Both the position numbers and the translations under genes were made by a program. Below the pieces are notes generated by a model, which was given only the letters and a program-made list of their open reading frames with translations, had not been told where the DNA came from and made no database searches. DNA of 44,641 nt from Chloroflexota bacterium (GTDB lineage: Bacteria; Chloroflexota; Dehalococcoidia; UBA2247; RBG-13-53-26): contig JAPLHP010000030.1 in assembly GCA_026389585.1 (NCBI GenBank), positions 1 to 44,641 of the forward strand. Direction: 5' to 3'. Shown one piece after another: positions 8,803 to 17,162 of this stretch (position 1 is the stretch's first letter; the number at the start of each line of letters is the position of its first letter).

Positions 8803-9654
8803 CTAGCCTATTGCCTCTACTCCACCAGTGATATCAAGAAGTTCCTTAGTGATCATCTCCTGGCGCGCCTTGTTGTACACCAAGGTCAAATCCTGGACAA
8901 GTTCGTTAGCGTTATCAGTGGCATTGCGCATGGCTACCATTCTCGCCGACTGCTCGCTGGCAATCGATTCCAGAATGGCGTGGTATACCTGCATCTCCAC
9001 AAACCGGGGGAGAAGTTCTGCCAGCACTGATTTTCTGCCGGGCTCATAGATATACTCTGCTTCACCGCCACGCTCTCTCTTGGCTGGTTCGACAGGAAGC
9101 AATTGCTGCAGCACTGGCCGCTGAGTCATGGTACTGACAAACCGGGTATAGGCCAGATAGACCACATCGGCAAATCGATTGCTATAGTCATCAATGACAA
9201 TGCGGGACATCGGCAGGGTATCAACAAGGGAAGGCCGATCTCCAATTCCGGTGAACTCGGCCCGAACCTCGCGACCGTAGCGCAGCATGTAGTCCCTGCC
9301 TTTGCGACCTACCGTGATCATCACAGAGGGAGAGACATGCTCCAATATGAAACTTGCTGTGCTTCGGTTCATATTGGCGTTCAGGCCTCCGCACAAACCA
9401 CGATCAGGCGTGATATGAATTATCTCGATCTTCTTCACTTCCCGTCGTTCCAGCAAGGGGTGAATCCTGCCTCCTTGCTGTGCAACCAGATCGGCCAAAA
9501 CTTGCTGAATTTTCTCAGCATAAGGCCTGCCGGCTAAATCGCGATCCTGAGCCTTCCGCATTTTGGACGTAGCCACCATTTCCATGGCTTTGGTAATCTT
9601 AGCTGTCGATTGAACGCTCCGAATACGCCGCCGAATCAAACGTATGTTAGCCAT
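8803..9654 (-). CDS. atpG: ATP synthase F1 subunit gamma
   Basis: A 283-residue gamma subunit, the rotating central shaft. The N-terminal helix begins IRRRIRSVQSTAKITKAMEMVA, matching the family. The Rossmann-like middle contains ITPDRGLCGGLNANMNR. The C-terminal helix ends ARQEMITKELLDITGGVEAI, with the usual R-x-x-x-I-T-x-E-L-x-[DE]-I motif. The gene is 15 bases upstream of atpD. Confidence 0.96.
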   Translation of the reverse strand: MANIRLIRRRIRSVQSTAKITKAMEMVATSKMRKAQDRDLAGRPYAEKIQQVLADLVAQQGGRIHPLLERREVKKIEIIHITPDRGLCGGLNANMNRSTASFILEHVSPSVMITVGRKGRDYMLRYGREVRAEFTGIGDRPSLVDTLPMSRIVIDDYSNRFADVVYLAYTRFVSTMTQRPVLQQLLPVEPAKRERGGEAEYIYEPGRKSVLAELLPRFVEMQVYHAILESIASEQSARMVAMRNATDNANELVQDLTLVYNKARQEMITKELLDITGGVEAIG

Positions 9655-9719
9655 TGTCTCTTATCTGCTCCAGTATTAATCCCTCTTCTCGGCACAGACC
9701 AGAAGTCTCGCCTCTTCTC

Positions 9720-11231
9720 CTAGCGTGCCCGACTTTGCTTGAACTCAACAAATGCCTTCTTCAATGCCTCTTCTGTTTCCGGCGTCAAGTCCTTGCTACT
9801 GGCAATGGATTTGCCTATCTCAGGATGGCTCGTTTCCATGAATTTCTGAAGATCATTTTCGAAAGCCGTTACATTGCCTATTGGCACATCATCTACATAA
9901 CCACTGGTAATAGCATAAAGCGTAATTATCTCTTTCTCCAAAGGCAAGGGGCTAAATTGGAGCTGCTTGAGAATCTGAGTGCTCCTCTGACCTCTGTCCA
10001 GTTGAGCCCTGGTTGCCTTATCCAGGTCAGCAGCTCCAAACTGGGCGAAGGCAGCCAGTTCGCGGTACTGCGCCAACTCCATCCTGAGTTTCCCAGCCAC
10101 CTTCTTCATGGCCTTCGTCTGTGCCGCCCCACCCACTCTTGACACTGACAAACCCACATTCAGGGCCGGGCGGATGCCCGCATTGAAAAGATCCGTCTCC
10201 AGATAGATCTGGCCATCAGTGATAGATATCACGTTCGTGGGGATATACCCTGAGAAGTCACCCAACTGCGTCTCGATAATAGGGAGAGCGGTAAGAGATC
10301 CGCCACCGTATTCTGGAGCAAGCTTGGCTGCTCTCTCCAGCAAACGGCTGTGAAGATAGAAAACATCACCTGGATAGGCTTCACGTCCCGGGGGACGGCG
10401 CAGCAGCAGGGAAATCTGACGGTAGGCCCAAGCATGCTTAGTCAAATCATCATAGATAACCAGGGCATCCTTCCCCTGCTCCATGAACTCTTCGCCTATG
10501 GCACAGGCAGCATAAGGACAAAGGTATTGCATGGAGGCAGGGTCAGAGGCACCGGCAGACACCACTATGGTATGTTCCATAGCACCATAGAATTCCAGAA
10601 TGGCTACCATCTGAGCCACCTTTGAGGTCTTCTGTCCAATTGCTGCATAAATGCAGATAAGGTTCCCGCCCTTCTGACTGACAATCGTGTCAAGGCAAAT
10701 TGCTGACTTGCCGGTAAAGCGGTCACCGATGACCAACTCACGCTGCCCACGTCCGATGGGTATCATGGCATCTATGGCCTTGATACCGGTGTGAACCGGG
10801 ACATTTACCGGCGCACGCCGGACAACGTTCGGTGCCACTCTCTCCAAGGGACGCACCTTGTCATACTTAACAGGGCCCTTACCATCAAGCGGTACTCCCA
10901 GAGGATCGATCACCCGACCAATGAGGCCTGCACCCACAGGCACTTCCAGGATTCTTCCCGTGCATCGAACCTCATCACCCTCTTTGATCGATAAGGGATC
11001 GCCAAGAATGACCGCTCCTACTGCGTCTTCCTCCAAGTTGAGGGCCAGCCCCATGATGCTATTGGGGAACTGCAGCAGTTCGTTAGCCTTGGCACCCGAC
11101 AGCCCGTGGATGCGGGCTAAACCATCAGCCACCTGCACCACAGTACCTACATCGACCATGCTTACTCTGGTGCCAAACTCTTCTATCTGCCGCTTGATGA
11201 CAGAGACTATATCTTCACCACGAGTGACCAT
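9720..11231 (-). CDS. atpA: ATP synthase F1 subunit alpha
   Basis: A 503-residue alpha subunit with the N-terminal crown, nucleotide-binding core and C-terminal helical bundle. The P-loop reads GDRFTGKSA where nearly all alpha subunits have GDRQTGKTA; the Lys that binds phosphate is kept, but the Gln and Thr are changed. The blocks [30 protein letters not shown] and the arginine-finger region [17 protein letters not shown] are normal. The start has GGAGGTGA seven bases upstream. A 95-base gap without a gene separates it from atpH. Confidence 0.97.
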   Translation of the reverse strand: MVTRGEDIVSVIKRQIEEFGTRVSMVDVGTVVQVADGLARIHGLSGAKANELLQFPNSIMGLALNLEEDAVGAVILGDPLSIKEGDEVRCTGRILEVPVGAGLIGRVIDPLGVPLDGKGPVKYDKVRPLERVAPNVVRRAPVNVPVHTGIKAIDAMIPIGRGQRELVIGDRFTGKSAICLDTIVSQKGGNLICIYAAIGQKTSKVAQMVAILEFYGAMEHTIVVSAGASDPASMQYLCPYAACAIGEEFMEQGKDALVIYDDLTKHAWAYRQISLLLRRPPGREAYPGDVFYLHSRLLERAAKLAPEYGGGSLTALPIIETQLGDFSGYIPTNVISITDGQIYLETDLFNAGIRPALNVGLSVSRVGGAAQTKAMKKVAGKLRMELAQYRELAAFAQFGAADLDKATRAQLDRGQRSTQILKQLQFSPLPLEKEIITLYAITSGYVDDVPIGNVTAFENDLQKFMETSHPEIGKSIASSKDLTPETEEALKKAFVEFKQSRAR

Positions 11232-11326
11232 ACTATCTCACCTCCAACACAACTCCTGTTGGCACAACCAAACAACCCCTTGCACCGGGAACCAGCGCCT
11301 CAAATACCAAACATCCTCCAGATGAA

Positions 11327-11854
11327 TCACGCCAAGCTTCTTCTCAATTCCTGAAGCCTGGTGCGGACACTTCCATCCAGCAACTTATCCCCCAACCTGA
11401 CCACCAAGCCCCCTATGATTTCAGGATCCACCTTCGCACCAAGCATTACTGTCTTGCCAGTGATCTCAGCCAAGCCCTTCCCAATGATCTCTTCTTCTTG
11501 GTCACCAATGGGGATAGCCGTAACCACTTCTGCCTCAACTACCCCCTTGTGAGCATATGACAAACGTCTGTACTCAGCCACAATGCCCTGGACTATGTGG
11601 AGGCGATTCCTGGCAACCAGGAGATACGCCAGATTCATTGCCGTAGGTGTAACACCCTTGAGAGCCTGCTGCAGTAGCTCTCTTTTTCTTTCTGAACTAA
11701 CCTTGGGATTCTCCAGAAAGGAGCCTATCTCCGGATCGTGCAAAACACTGGCTATACTCTCCAGGTCAGCCTGCCATCTGTCCAATTGATTGGTCTCTAA
11801 GGCAATTAGAAAAACTGCCTGCGCATGCCGTCTGCCTGAAATACCCTTAGCCAT
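11327..11854 (-). CDS. atpH: ATP synthase F1 subunit delta
   Basis: A 175-residue delta subunit linking F1 to the peripheral stalk. The N-terminal helical bundle (RRHAQAVFLIALETNQLDRWQ) and the closing block DPEIIGGLVVRLGDKLLDGSVRTRLQELRRSL are diagnostic. Length is normal. It follows atpF with a four-base gap. The Shine-Dalgarno sequence is weak, which suggests coupled translation from atpF. Confidence 0.95.
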   Translation of the reverse strand: MAKGISGRRHAQAVFLIALETNQLDRWQADLESIASVLHDPEIGSFLENPKVSSERKRELLQQALKGVTPTAMNLAYLLVARNRLHIVQGIVAEYRRLSYAHKGVVEAEVVTAIPIGDQEEEIIGKGLAEITGKTVMLGAKVDPEIIGGLVVRLGDKLLDGSVRTRLQELRRSLA

Positions 11855-11858
11855 TGTT

Positions 11859-12371
11859 CTAGTTCAATTCACTCTTCTTGGAAGCAAGTCCTTCTTTTAA
11901 AACCTTGTCAATTAGCTGCTGGTGCACTTTCTTGTCCAGGGACTGTTCAATTACCTTCTCTGCCGCCAGAACTGCCAGATCGGCAAACTCCCGACGCAGT
12001 TGATTGAAACTTTCTTCTCTCTCCATGGCAATCTCAGCCCTGGCTTTGGCAATGAGAGCCTCTGTTTCTTTCCTGGCCTCAGCCCTGGCCTCTTCCTTGA
12101 GCCTATCTGATGTCTGCGAAGCCTGAGCCATGATGGCCTGGCCCTCTTTGCGTCCAGCCTCAATCTGAGCTTTCACGGTCTCTTCAGCATGAGCCATCTC
12201 CTGTTTGATGCGCTCCGCCTGATCCAGACTCTCCTTTATCTTGCCTGCCCGCTGATCCAGCATCTTCGTGATAGGCTTATACAAGACCAGCGTCAGCAGC
12301 CCAAGCAAGAGAAAGAAGTTTATTATGAAAGCCAACAGACTTGGTAGATTTATTCCAAGGTCATTGAGCAT
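11859..12371 (-). CDS. atpF: ATP synthase Fo subunit b
   Basis: A 170-residue b subunit of the peripheral stalk. One N-terminal membrane helix spans about residues 10-31 (SLLAFIINFFLLLGLLTLVL), followed by KPITKMLDQRAGKI and a long charged coiled coil. The C-terminal block DLAVLAAEKVIEQSLDKKVHQQLIDK is typical. AGAGGAGC precedes the ATG. Only one b-type gene is present, so b is expected to be a homodimer. Confidence 0.95.
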   Translation of the reverse strand: MLNDLGINLPSLLAFIINFFLLLGLLTLVLYKPITKMLDQRAGKIKESLDQAERIKQEMAHAEETVKAQIEAGRKEGQAIMAQASQTSDRLKEEARAEARKETEALIAKARAEIAMEREESFNQLRREFADLAVLAAEKVIEQSLDKKVHQQLIDKVLKEGLASKKSELN

Positions 12372-12408
12372 TTTAGCTCCTCTTCATACAGATTGACCGG
12401 ACTACTGG

Positions 12409-12546
12409 CTACGGTGTAGCTACTAGTGGATGTGTCGTGCTTAGATACATAATCGTGATCGCCATCACCCCGACAAAGATCATCGCACTCAAGAATACTG
12501 CAAGTACGAAAACCAGTATCGGTACTGGCAGACTCTCATTTTCCAT
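12409..12546 (-). CDS. 45-residue single-span membrane protein between atpE and atpF
   Basis: A short gene of 45 codons that falls under common length cut-offs. It begins ATG at 12546, preceded by a very strong AGGAGG with eight bases of spacing, and ends at a TAG. The protein starts MENESLPVPI, has one strongly hydrophobic segment (about residues 8-35, rich in V, L, I, F, M and A) and ends with a short tail THPLVATP. It lies in the operon, in the same direction, 24 bases after atpE and 37 before atpF. I do not recognise a family. A small accessory Fo subunit or assembly factor is an inference from position, topology and ribosome binding site. Confidence 0.7.
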   Translation of the reverse strand: MENESLPVPILVFVLAVFLSAMIFVGVMAITIMYLSTTHPLVATP

Positions 12547-12570
12547 GTTTCATCCCTCCTGAAGTTACTC

Positions 12571-12816
12571 TTATGCTGTTGCTGTTTTGGAGACCATGGC
12601 AATAATGATCGACACGATCAGGGCATAGATACCGATAGCCTCTGTCAACGCCGCTACCAGGATCATGTTGGTCAAGATCGCGCCTCTGGCCTCTGGATTG
12701 CGTCCTAGCGCCGTCACGGTGGCATACCCTATCAGGCCCAATCCTAGTGCCGGACCTAAGAGGCCAATGCTACCTGTGATCGCTACGGCTAGATACTTGG
12801 CTACAACTGGGTCCAT
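12571..12816 (-). CDS. atpE: ATP synthase Fo subunit c (proton type)
   Basis: An 81-residue c subunit with two membrane helices joined by the polar loop RNPEA. The ion-binding carboxylate is the Glu in LTEAIGIYALIV of helix 2. Sodium-binding c subunits usually have Gln in helix 1 and Ser or Thr after the Glu. Here the equivalent places hold Leu and Ala, so proton coupling is predicted. The glycine-rich stretch GPALGLGLIG has one Gly replaced compared with the usual GxGxG pattern. AAGGAGGT lies six bases before the ATG. Confidence 0.96.
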   Translation of the reverse strand: MDPVVAKYLAVAITGSIGLLGPALGLGLIGYATVTALGRNPEARGAILTNMILVAALTEAIGIYALIVSIIIAMVSKTATA

Positions 12817-12844
12817 CTACTTACCTCCTTCTCTCTTAGTAAAA

Positions 12845-13999
12845 TTACCCATGCTCCTCACTCCCGTGGGAAACAGCTATGCTGGCAAATACCAGAGTCA
12901 GCCCTCCAAAGATAAGGGCCTGAATGAAGCCAATAAGAAGCTCCAGGCCGTAGAAGGGTATGGCCATTACCCAAGGGACGAGGAACGTAGCTGACAAGAC
13001 CAATATCTCCCCTGCCGTCATATTGCCAAAGAGACGGAAGGCGAAGCTGATCATCCGGGTCATATGGCTTATGGCCTCCAGGCCACCGATAACGGCATTG
13101 ATCACACCGGTGACACAGGCCATGATGGCATCAACAATCTTGCCCTTGAATAACAGCTTTATGCCCCGGACAAGCTCTCCCAGATTGACATACTCGGTGA
13201 TATAGTGACGGAATCCCCTGCCAGTCAATCCCCAGAACTCGATGAATAAGACCGCCATGACTGCCAGAGCCAGGGTCATGTTGATATCTGTGCTGGCAGA
13301 GCGGAACAATGGCGGCCGGCTCACAATCTCGGCCACAGGCTCATCAACTGAGATCGATTGACCTTCAGCAACAGCATACTCTACTTCACCAGTCTTAGGG
13401 GCCGTAACATCCTCAGTGGTGGATCCGGTGTTTACTTGAAATACCACGTCTCCTTCATTGACCTTGACCACCGTCTCCCCCTCAGCAGGCACTACAAGCC
13501 CTTCAACCGTCCCAGCTACCGGGGACACAACCTCTTTTGCCTCCTTGACAAAGATACCAGGCCCATAAAAGGGAAGAAGGGCAAGGTAGGCATTGAACAT
13601 CACAAAGATGAAGATAGTAGCAATCACAGGGAAGAACCGGCGACCGTTCTTGTGCCCGGCAACACTCTCTACGAAGTTCAAGAGCATTTCCAGGGCTGTT
13701 TCAAACAGACCCTGCAAACGGCGAGGGATGATCCTCATCTTGCGCGTAGCGGCAAACGAGAGAGCCACAACCACAATAATGGTGATCCAGGAGGCAAGTA
13801 GCGTATTGGAAATCGGCAGAGGGCCAGCTTGGAAGAGTACATCACCACGGAAGAACGAGTGAACTTCAAGTACCGGGACACTGAGAATTTGTGGCAGCAG
13901 CTTAATATTGAGGCCCCTGCCTATGGCACCGCCAGCTAAGCCAAATATGAAAAGGACTACAATTACAAGGCCGATGATAGAGCATCCACGCTTGGACAC
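12845..13999 (-). CDS. atpB: ATP synthase Fo subunit a with an inserted barrel-sandwich domain
   Basis: A 384-residue subunit a, far longer than the usual 220-280. The conserved C-terminal half is intact, with the essential Arg at R322 in FAFRLFGNMTAGEIL and the last helices GLELLIGFIQALIFGGLT. Between LLPFYGPGIF (about 142-150) and SADVN-like RSASTDINMTLAL (about 233-245) lies an insert of about 70 residues. It resembles two halves of a lipoyl/biotinyl-type barrel-sandwich fold: SPVAGTVEGLVV...VNEGDVVFQV and APKTGEVEYAVAEGQSISVD. No modifiable Lys is seen at the usual turn. By the known topology of subunit a this loop faces outside. The start is GTG, overlapping the atpI stop by one base. 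Confidence 0.93.
   Translation of the reverse strand: MSKRGCSIIGLVIVVLFIFGLAGGAIGRGLNIKLLPQILSVPVLEVHSFFRGDVLFQAGPLPISNTLLASWITIIVVVALSFAATRKMRIIPRRLQGLFETALEMLLNFVESVAGHKNGRRFFPVIATIFIFVMFNAYLALLPFYGPGIFVKEAKEVVSPVAGTVEGLVVPAEGETVVKVNEGDVVFQVNTGSTTEDVTAPKTGEVEYAVAEGQSISVDEPVAEIVSRPPLFRSASTDINMTLALAVMAVLFIEFWGLTGRGFRHYITEYVNLGELVRGIKLLFKGKIVDAIMACVTGVINAVIGGLEAISHMTRMISFAFRLFGNMTAGEILVLSATFLVPWVMAIPFYGLELLIGFIQALIFGGLTLVFASIAVSHGSEEHG
13319..13540 (-). other. Region of atpB encoding the extra barrel-sandwich-like domain
   Basis: Codons for about residues 154-227 of subunit a. The two repeated half-motifs (V-x-G-x-V near 161-165 and G-x-V-x-x-A-V-x-E-G near 204-213) each have the spacing of lipoyl, biotinyl or HlyD hairpins. 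Coding frame and base composition continue without a break, so this is not an assembly join. Confidence 0.65.
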
Positions 14000-14232
14000 T
14001 ACTGCTTGTCCTCCCGGCTCTTGTCTTCCTGCTCCTTAATTAGCGGCACTATCATTCTATAGGTTCCAAAGGCAGCCACCACCAACCCAAGAAAGAGTCC
14101 AACCAAAGTAAATATTATCGAATACCCAAACTTCCTGTCAAGCCAAAGCCCACCGAGGATCCCGCCGACAATCGATATACCGATATACCATCCAATACCG
14201 ATGAACTTAGCCGCAAGGCCCCAATTTTCCAT
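13999..14232 (-). CDS. atpI: AtpI/AtpZ-family ATP synthase accessory protein
   Basis: A 77-residue protein with two membrane helices (about residues 8-31 and 37-58), separated by GLWLDRKFGYSIIFTLVG and closed by a charged tail EDKSREDKQ. The G-x-x-L-D-x-x-x-G-x-x-x-x-x-T-x-x-G core matches the AtpZ/AtpI family, membrane proteins at the head of many atp operons that help c-ring assembly or ion supply. It is the first gene of the operon, and its stop overlaps the GTG start of atpB. AtpZ rather than classical AtpI is possible given the short length. Confidence 0.85.
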   Translation of the reverse strand: MENWGLAAKFIGIGWYIGISIVGGILGGLWLDRKFGYSIIFTLVGLFLGLVVAAFGTYRMIVPLIKEQEDKSREDKQ

Positions 14233-14275
14233 CTCGCCCGTGCCATGTCACAGATACTTATCATGGACGGTTTTA

Positions 14276-14305
14276 AGTATACTATGCAGCTTCGTTCTGA
14301 GTCAA
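14276..14305 (-). promoter_or_regulatory. Promoter of the ATP synthase operon
   Basis: Read on the minus strand: TTGACT (14300-14305), 18 bases, TATACT (14276-14281). Both hexamers match consensus at five of six positions. Transcription would begin near 14269, giving a leader of about 37 bases before atpI. It lies back to back with the lysS promoter. Confidence 0.65.
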
Positions 14306-14321
14306 AATCTGGGCACAACCT

Positions 14322-14351
14322 TTGCAGCATGCACAAGAGATACCTTATAAT
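14322..14351 (+). promoter_or_regulatory. Promoter of lysS
   Basis: TTGCAG (14322-14327), 18 bases, TATAAT (14346-14351). The perfect -10 is the main support; the -35 is weak. Transcription would begin near 14358, about 15 bases before the ATG at 14373. This argues against the upstream in-frame TTG at 14322, which lies on the -35 itself. Confidence 0.55.
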
Positions 14352-14372
14352 AGTCGCTATTCACTGAAGCCA

Positions 14373-15851
14373 ATGACCAAAAGACTAGAAAGCATAACCC
14401 AGCAGCGGCTCGATAAACTGCAACGGCTTCGCGAGCGGGGTATTAATCCCTACCCCAATCGTTATCACCGCACTCACACAGCTCAGCAAGCCAAAGGCCT
14501 GTGCGAACAAAACGCGCTGACCGCAGGATTAGCAGTAAGCCTGGCCGGCCGCATTGTAGCTCACCGCAATATGGGTAAGGCTACATTCATCGATCTGCAG
14601 GATGGCTCAGGCAAGATCCAAATCTACTTCGGTAGCAAGCAAATAGGCGAGGAAAGATATGGGCTAGTGCAGGAACTAGACCTTGGAGATATCATCGGCG
14701 TCAGTGGGGAACTATTCAAAACGCACAGGGGCGAAATCACTGTCAACGTATCCGATTTCACGATGCTCGCTAAGTCACTCCAACCTCTGCCGGAGAAATG
14801 GCACGGGCTGGTTGATGTCGAGAAGCGCTATCGCCAGCGTTACCTGGACCTCATTTCCAATCAACCTACGAAGGAGATTTTTCTGGTGCGCAGCCGCGTT
14901 ATTGCTGCCATCCGTCGCTTCCTTGACGACAGGGGCTTCATCGAAGTGGAGACCCCAGTGCTCCAACCCATAGCCGGGGGAGCCAGGGCACAACCATTCG
15001 TTACCCATCATCAAGCCCTGGATCAGGACTTTTACCTGCGCATTGCCACAGAACTCTACCTCAAAAGGCTCATCGTAGGTGGCTTCGACAAGGTCTACGA
15101 GATCGGCCGCATATTCCGAAATGAAGGCATCTCCACCAAGCATAATCCGGAGTTTACTACCCTGGAAAGTTACGAGGCCTACGCCGACTACCATGATGTG
15201 ATGGACATGCTCGAGAACATGGTCTCGCACATCGCCCAGGAAGTACTGGGGACCACCAGACTCACATTTGGGGAACACACACTCGACTTCACTCCTCCCT
15301 GGAAGCGCCAGACACTGCGTGATGCCGTTCTCCAAAGTTGCGGCATTGATCTTGATGAATGCCTCAAAGACGGCGGTCAAGATTTGCGCCGAGTCATGCA
15401 AGCAAAAGGCATAGAGCTTGATCAGACTATGAGCCCAGCCTATCTGGTAGACAAGCTGGTTTCCACCTTCGTGGAACCCACCCTTGTTCAGCCAACCTTC
15501 TTGATGGACTACCCGGTGGAAACCACCCCCTTGGCCAAGACCAAGGCCGACAACCCGAGAGTAGTAGAGCGGTTTGAGGCTTTTGCTGTCGGCATGGAAT
15601 TCGCCAATGCCTTCACTGAGCTCAATGATCCGATAGAGCAGGCTAATCGCTTTCTTGCTCAAGAAGCATGGCGAGATCATTTCGGAGATGAAGAGGCAGA
15701 ATGTTACCAGGAAGATTTCATCCTGGCCATGGAGCATGGCATGCCTCCTACGGGCGGCCTTGGGGTGGGTATTGATCGACTGGTAATGCTTCTTACCAAT
15801 CAGCAGTCGATCCGCGAAGTGATCCTCTTTCCTCAACTGAAGACCAAGTAG
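14373..15851 (+). CDS. lysS: Lysyl-tRNA synthetase, class II
   Basis: A 492-residue class II LysRS that charges tRNA-Lys. The N-terminal anticodon-binding OB domain contains INPYPNRYHRT and GRIVAHRNMGKATFIDLQDGSGKIQ. Motif 2 is FRNEGISTKHNPEFTTLE, and motif 3 is GLGVGIDRLVMLLTNQQSIR. I chose the ATG at 14373 (MTKRLESITQQRLDKL) because it matches the family N-terminus and because the frame's upstream TTG coincides with promoter bases. serS follows 21 bases later on the same strand, so the two are probably one transcript. Confidence 0.97.
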   Translation: MTKRLESITQQRLDKLQRLRERGINPYPNRYHRTHTAQQAKGLCEQNALTAGLAVSLAGRIVAHRNMGKATFIDLQDGSGKIQIYFGSKQIGEERYGLVQELDLGDIIGVSGELFKTHRGEITVNVSDFTMLAKSLQPLPEKWHGLVDVEKRYRQRYLDLISNQPTKEIFLVRSRVIAAIRRFLDDRGFIEVETPVLQPIAGGARAQPFVTHHQALDQDFYLRIATELYLKRLIVGGFDKVYEIGRIFRNEGISTKHNPEFTTLESYEAYADYHDVMDMLENMVSHIAQEVLGTTRLTFGEHTLDFTPPWKRQTLRDAVLQSCGIDLDECLKDGGQDLRRVMQAKGIELDQTMSPAYLVDKLVSTFVEPTLVQPTFLMDYPVETTPLAKTKADNPRVVERFEAFAVGMEFANAFTELNDPIEQANRFLAQEAWRDHFGDEEAECYQEDFILAMEHGMPPTGGLGVGIDRLVMLLTNQQSIREVILFPQLKTK

Positions 15852-15872
15852 TACAATGAGAGACCACAAGCA

Positions 15873-17162
15873 ATGTTGAGCATTCAGTTTATCAGACAGA
15901 ACCCAGAGGCAGTGAGAGCGGCCATGGAGAAGCGGCATGATAGTGCACCGCTGGATGAGATCCTGGCTCTCGATGAACAGCACCGCAAGCTGTTATTTGA
16001 GGTGGAATCGCTGCGGTCACAGCGCAAACAGGGGAGCAAGGAATATGGCAGGCTGAAGACAGGGACTGCTGATACAACAGAAGGCACAACGTCCGAAGGT
16101 GCGACCGGGGAACTGGCCAACATCCGCGAACAAATCAAGCTGGCAGAAGCCGAGGTCCAGCCCATCGAGGAAAGGCTACACGATCTCTTGCTCCGCGTGC
16201 CCAATATTCCCGATTCCAGCGTCCCCATCGGTAAGGATGCCTCTGACAACATAATAGTACGAAGCTGGGGCGAGCCCCGCCAGTTTGATTTTCCTCCACT
16301 GCCACACTGGGATCTAGGTGAAGCGCTGGACATCATTGACTTCCAGAGAGGAGTAAAGCTAAGTGGCACGCGGTTCTATGTACTCAAGGGCCCCGGAGCC
16401 CGTCTGCAGCGAGCGCTCATCAGCTTCATGCTGCACCTTCATATCAGTGAACATGGCTACACTGAGATCTATCCGCCGTACATGGTAAAACAGGAATGCA
16501 TGATAGGGTCATCCAATCTGCCCAAATTCGCTGACAACCTTTACCATGACGTTGAAGATGACTTCTGGTTCATCCCCACCGCAGAAGTACCTCTGACAAA
16601 CCTTCATCGTGACGAAGTCCTCGAGGCTGGCACTCTTCCCCTGTACTATGTAGCTTATTCTGCCTGCTTCCGCCGTGAGAAAATGGCCGCCGGCAAGGAT
16701 ACCCGCGGCATAAAACGGGGGCACCAGTTTGACAAGGTGGAACTCTACAAGTTCACCGACCCCGACCACTCCATGGATGAACTGGAGAAGATGGTCAAGA
16801 ATGTAGAGGAGGTCTGCCGCAGGCTAGACCTAACCTACCGCGTGGTACAGCTCTGCACCGGAGACCTTGGTTTTGCTTCCGCCAAGAGCTACGATATTGA
16901 GTTATGGGCCCCTGGCTGCCAGGAGTGGCTGGAGGTTAGCAGTTGCAGCAATTGCACCGATTTCCAGGCACGAAGGGCCAATATTCGCTACCGATCCGAG
17001 CCCGGAGCTAAACCTCAGTTTTTGCAGACCCTGAATGGCTCAGGCCTGGCCTTGCCACGGGTTCTCATCTCAGTGTTGGAGAGCTACCAACAATCTGACG
17101 GCAGCATACTGGTACCTGACGCACTGCTGCCGTACATGGACGGTCTTGAGGTCATCAAGTAG
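15873..17162 (+). CDS. serS: Seryl-tRNA synthetase
   Basis: A 429-residue SerRS. The N-terminal coiled-coil arm (residues about 30-110) contacts the long variable arm of tRNA-Ser. In its bend lies a low-complexity segment rich in Thr, Gly and Glu. Motif 2 is CFRREKMAAGKDTRGIKRGHQFDKVE, split here by a short stretch, and motif 3 is NGSGLALPRVLISVLESYQ, where Pro replaces a residue that is usually Gly. The last 79 bases are also read on the opposite strand as the 3' end of the flavoprotein gene. Confidence 0.97.
   Translation: MLSIQFIRQNPEAVRAAMEKRHDSAPLDEILALDEQHRKLLFEVESLRSQRKQGSKEYGRLKTGTADTTEGTTSEGATGELANIREQIKLAEAEVQPIEERLHDLLLRVPNIPDSSVPIGKDASDNIIVRSWGEPRQFDFPPLPHWDLGEALDIIDFQRGVKLSGTRFYVLKGPGARLQRALISFMLHLHISEHGYTEIYPPYMVKQECMIGSSNLPKFADNLYHDVEDDFWFIPTAEVPLTNLHRDEVLEAGTLPLYYVAYSACFRREKMAAGKDTRGIKRGHQFDKVELYKFTDPDHSMDELEKMVKNVEEVCRRLDLTYRVVQLCTGDLGFASAKSYDIELWAPGCQEWLEVSSCSNCTDFQARRANIRYRSEPGAKPQFLQTLNGSGLALPRVLISVLESYQQSDGSILVPDALLPYMDGLEVIK

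Noticed and set aside
12372-12408. Idea that the atpE-atpF gap is a plain leader or attenuator
   Set aside because: The gap is explained by the 45-codon gene with its own strong ribosome binding site.
14775-15983. 402-codon minus-strand frame
   Set aside because: It is antisense to the highly conserved lysS and serS genes, and its protein has no recognisable pattern.
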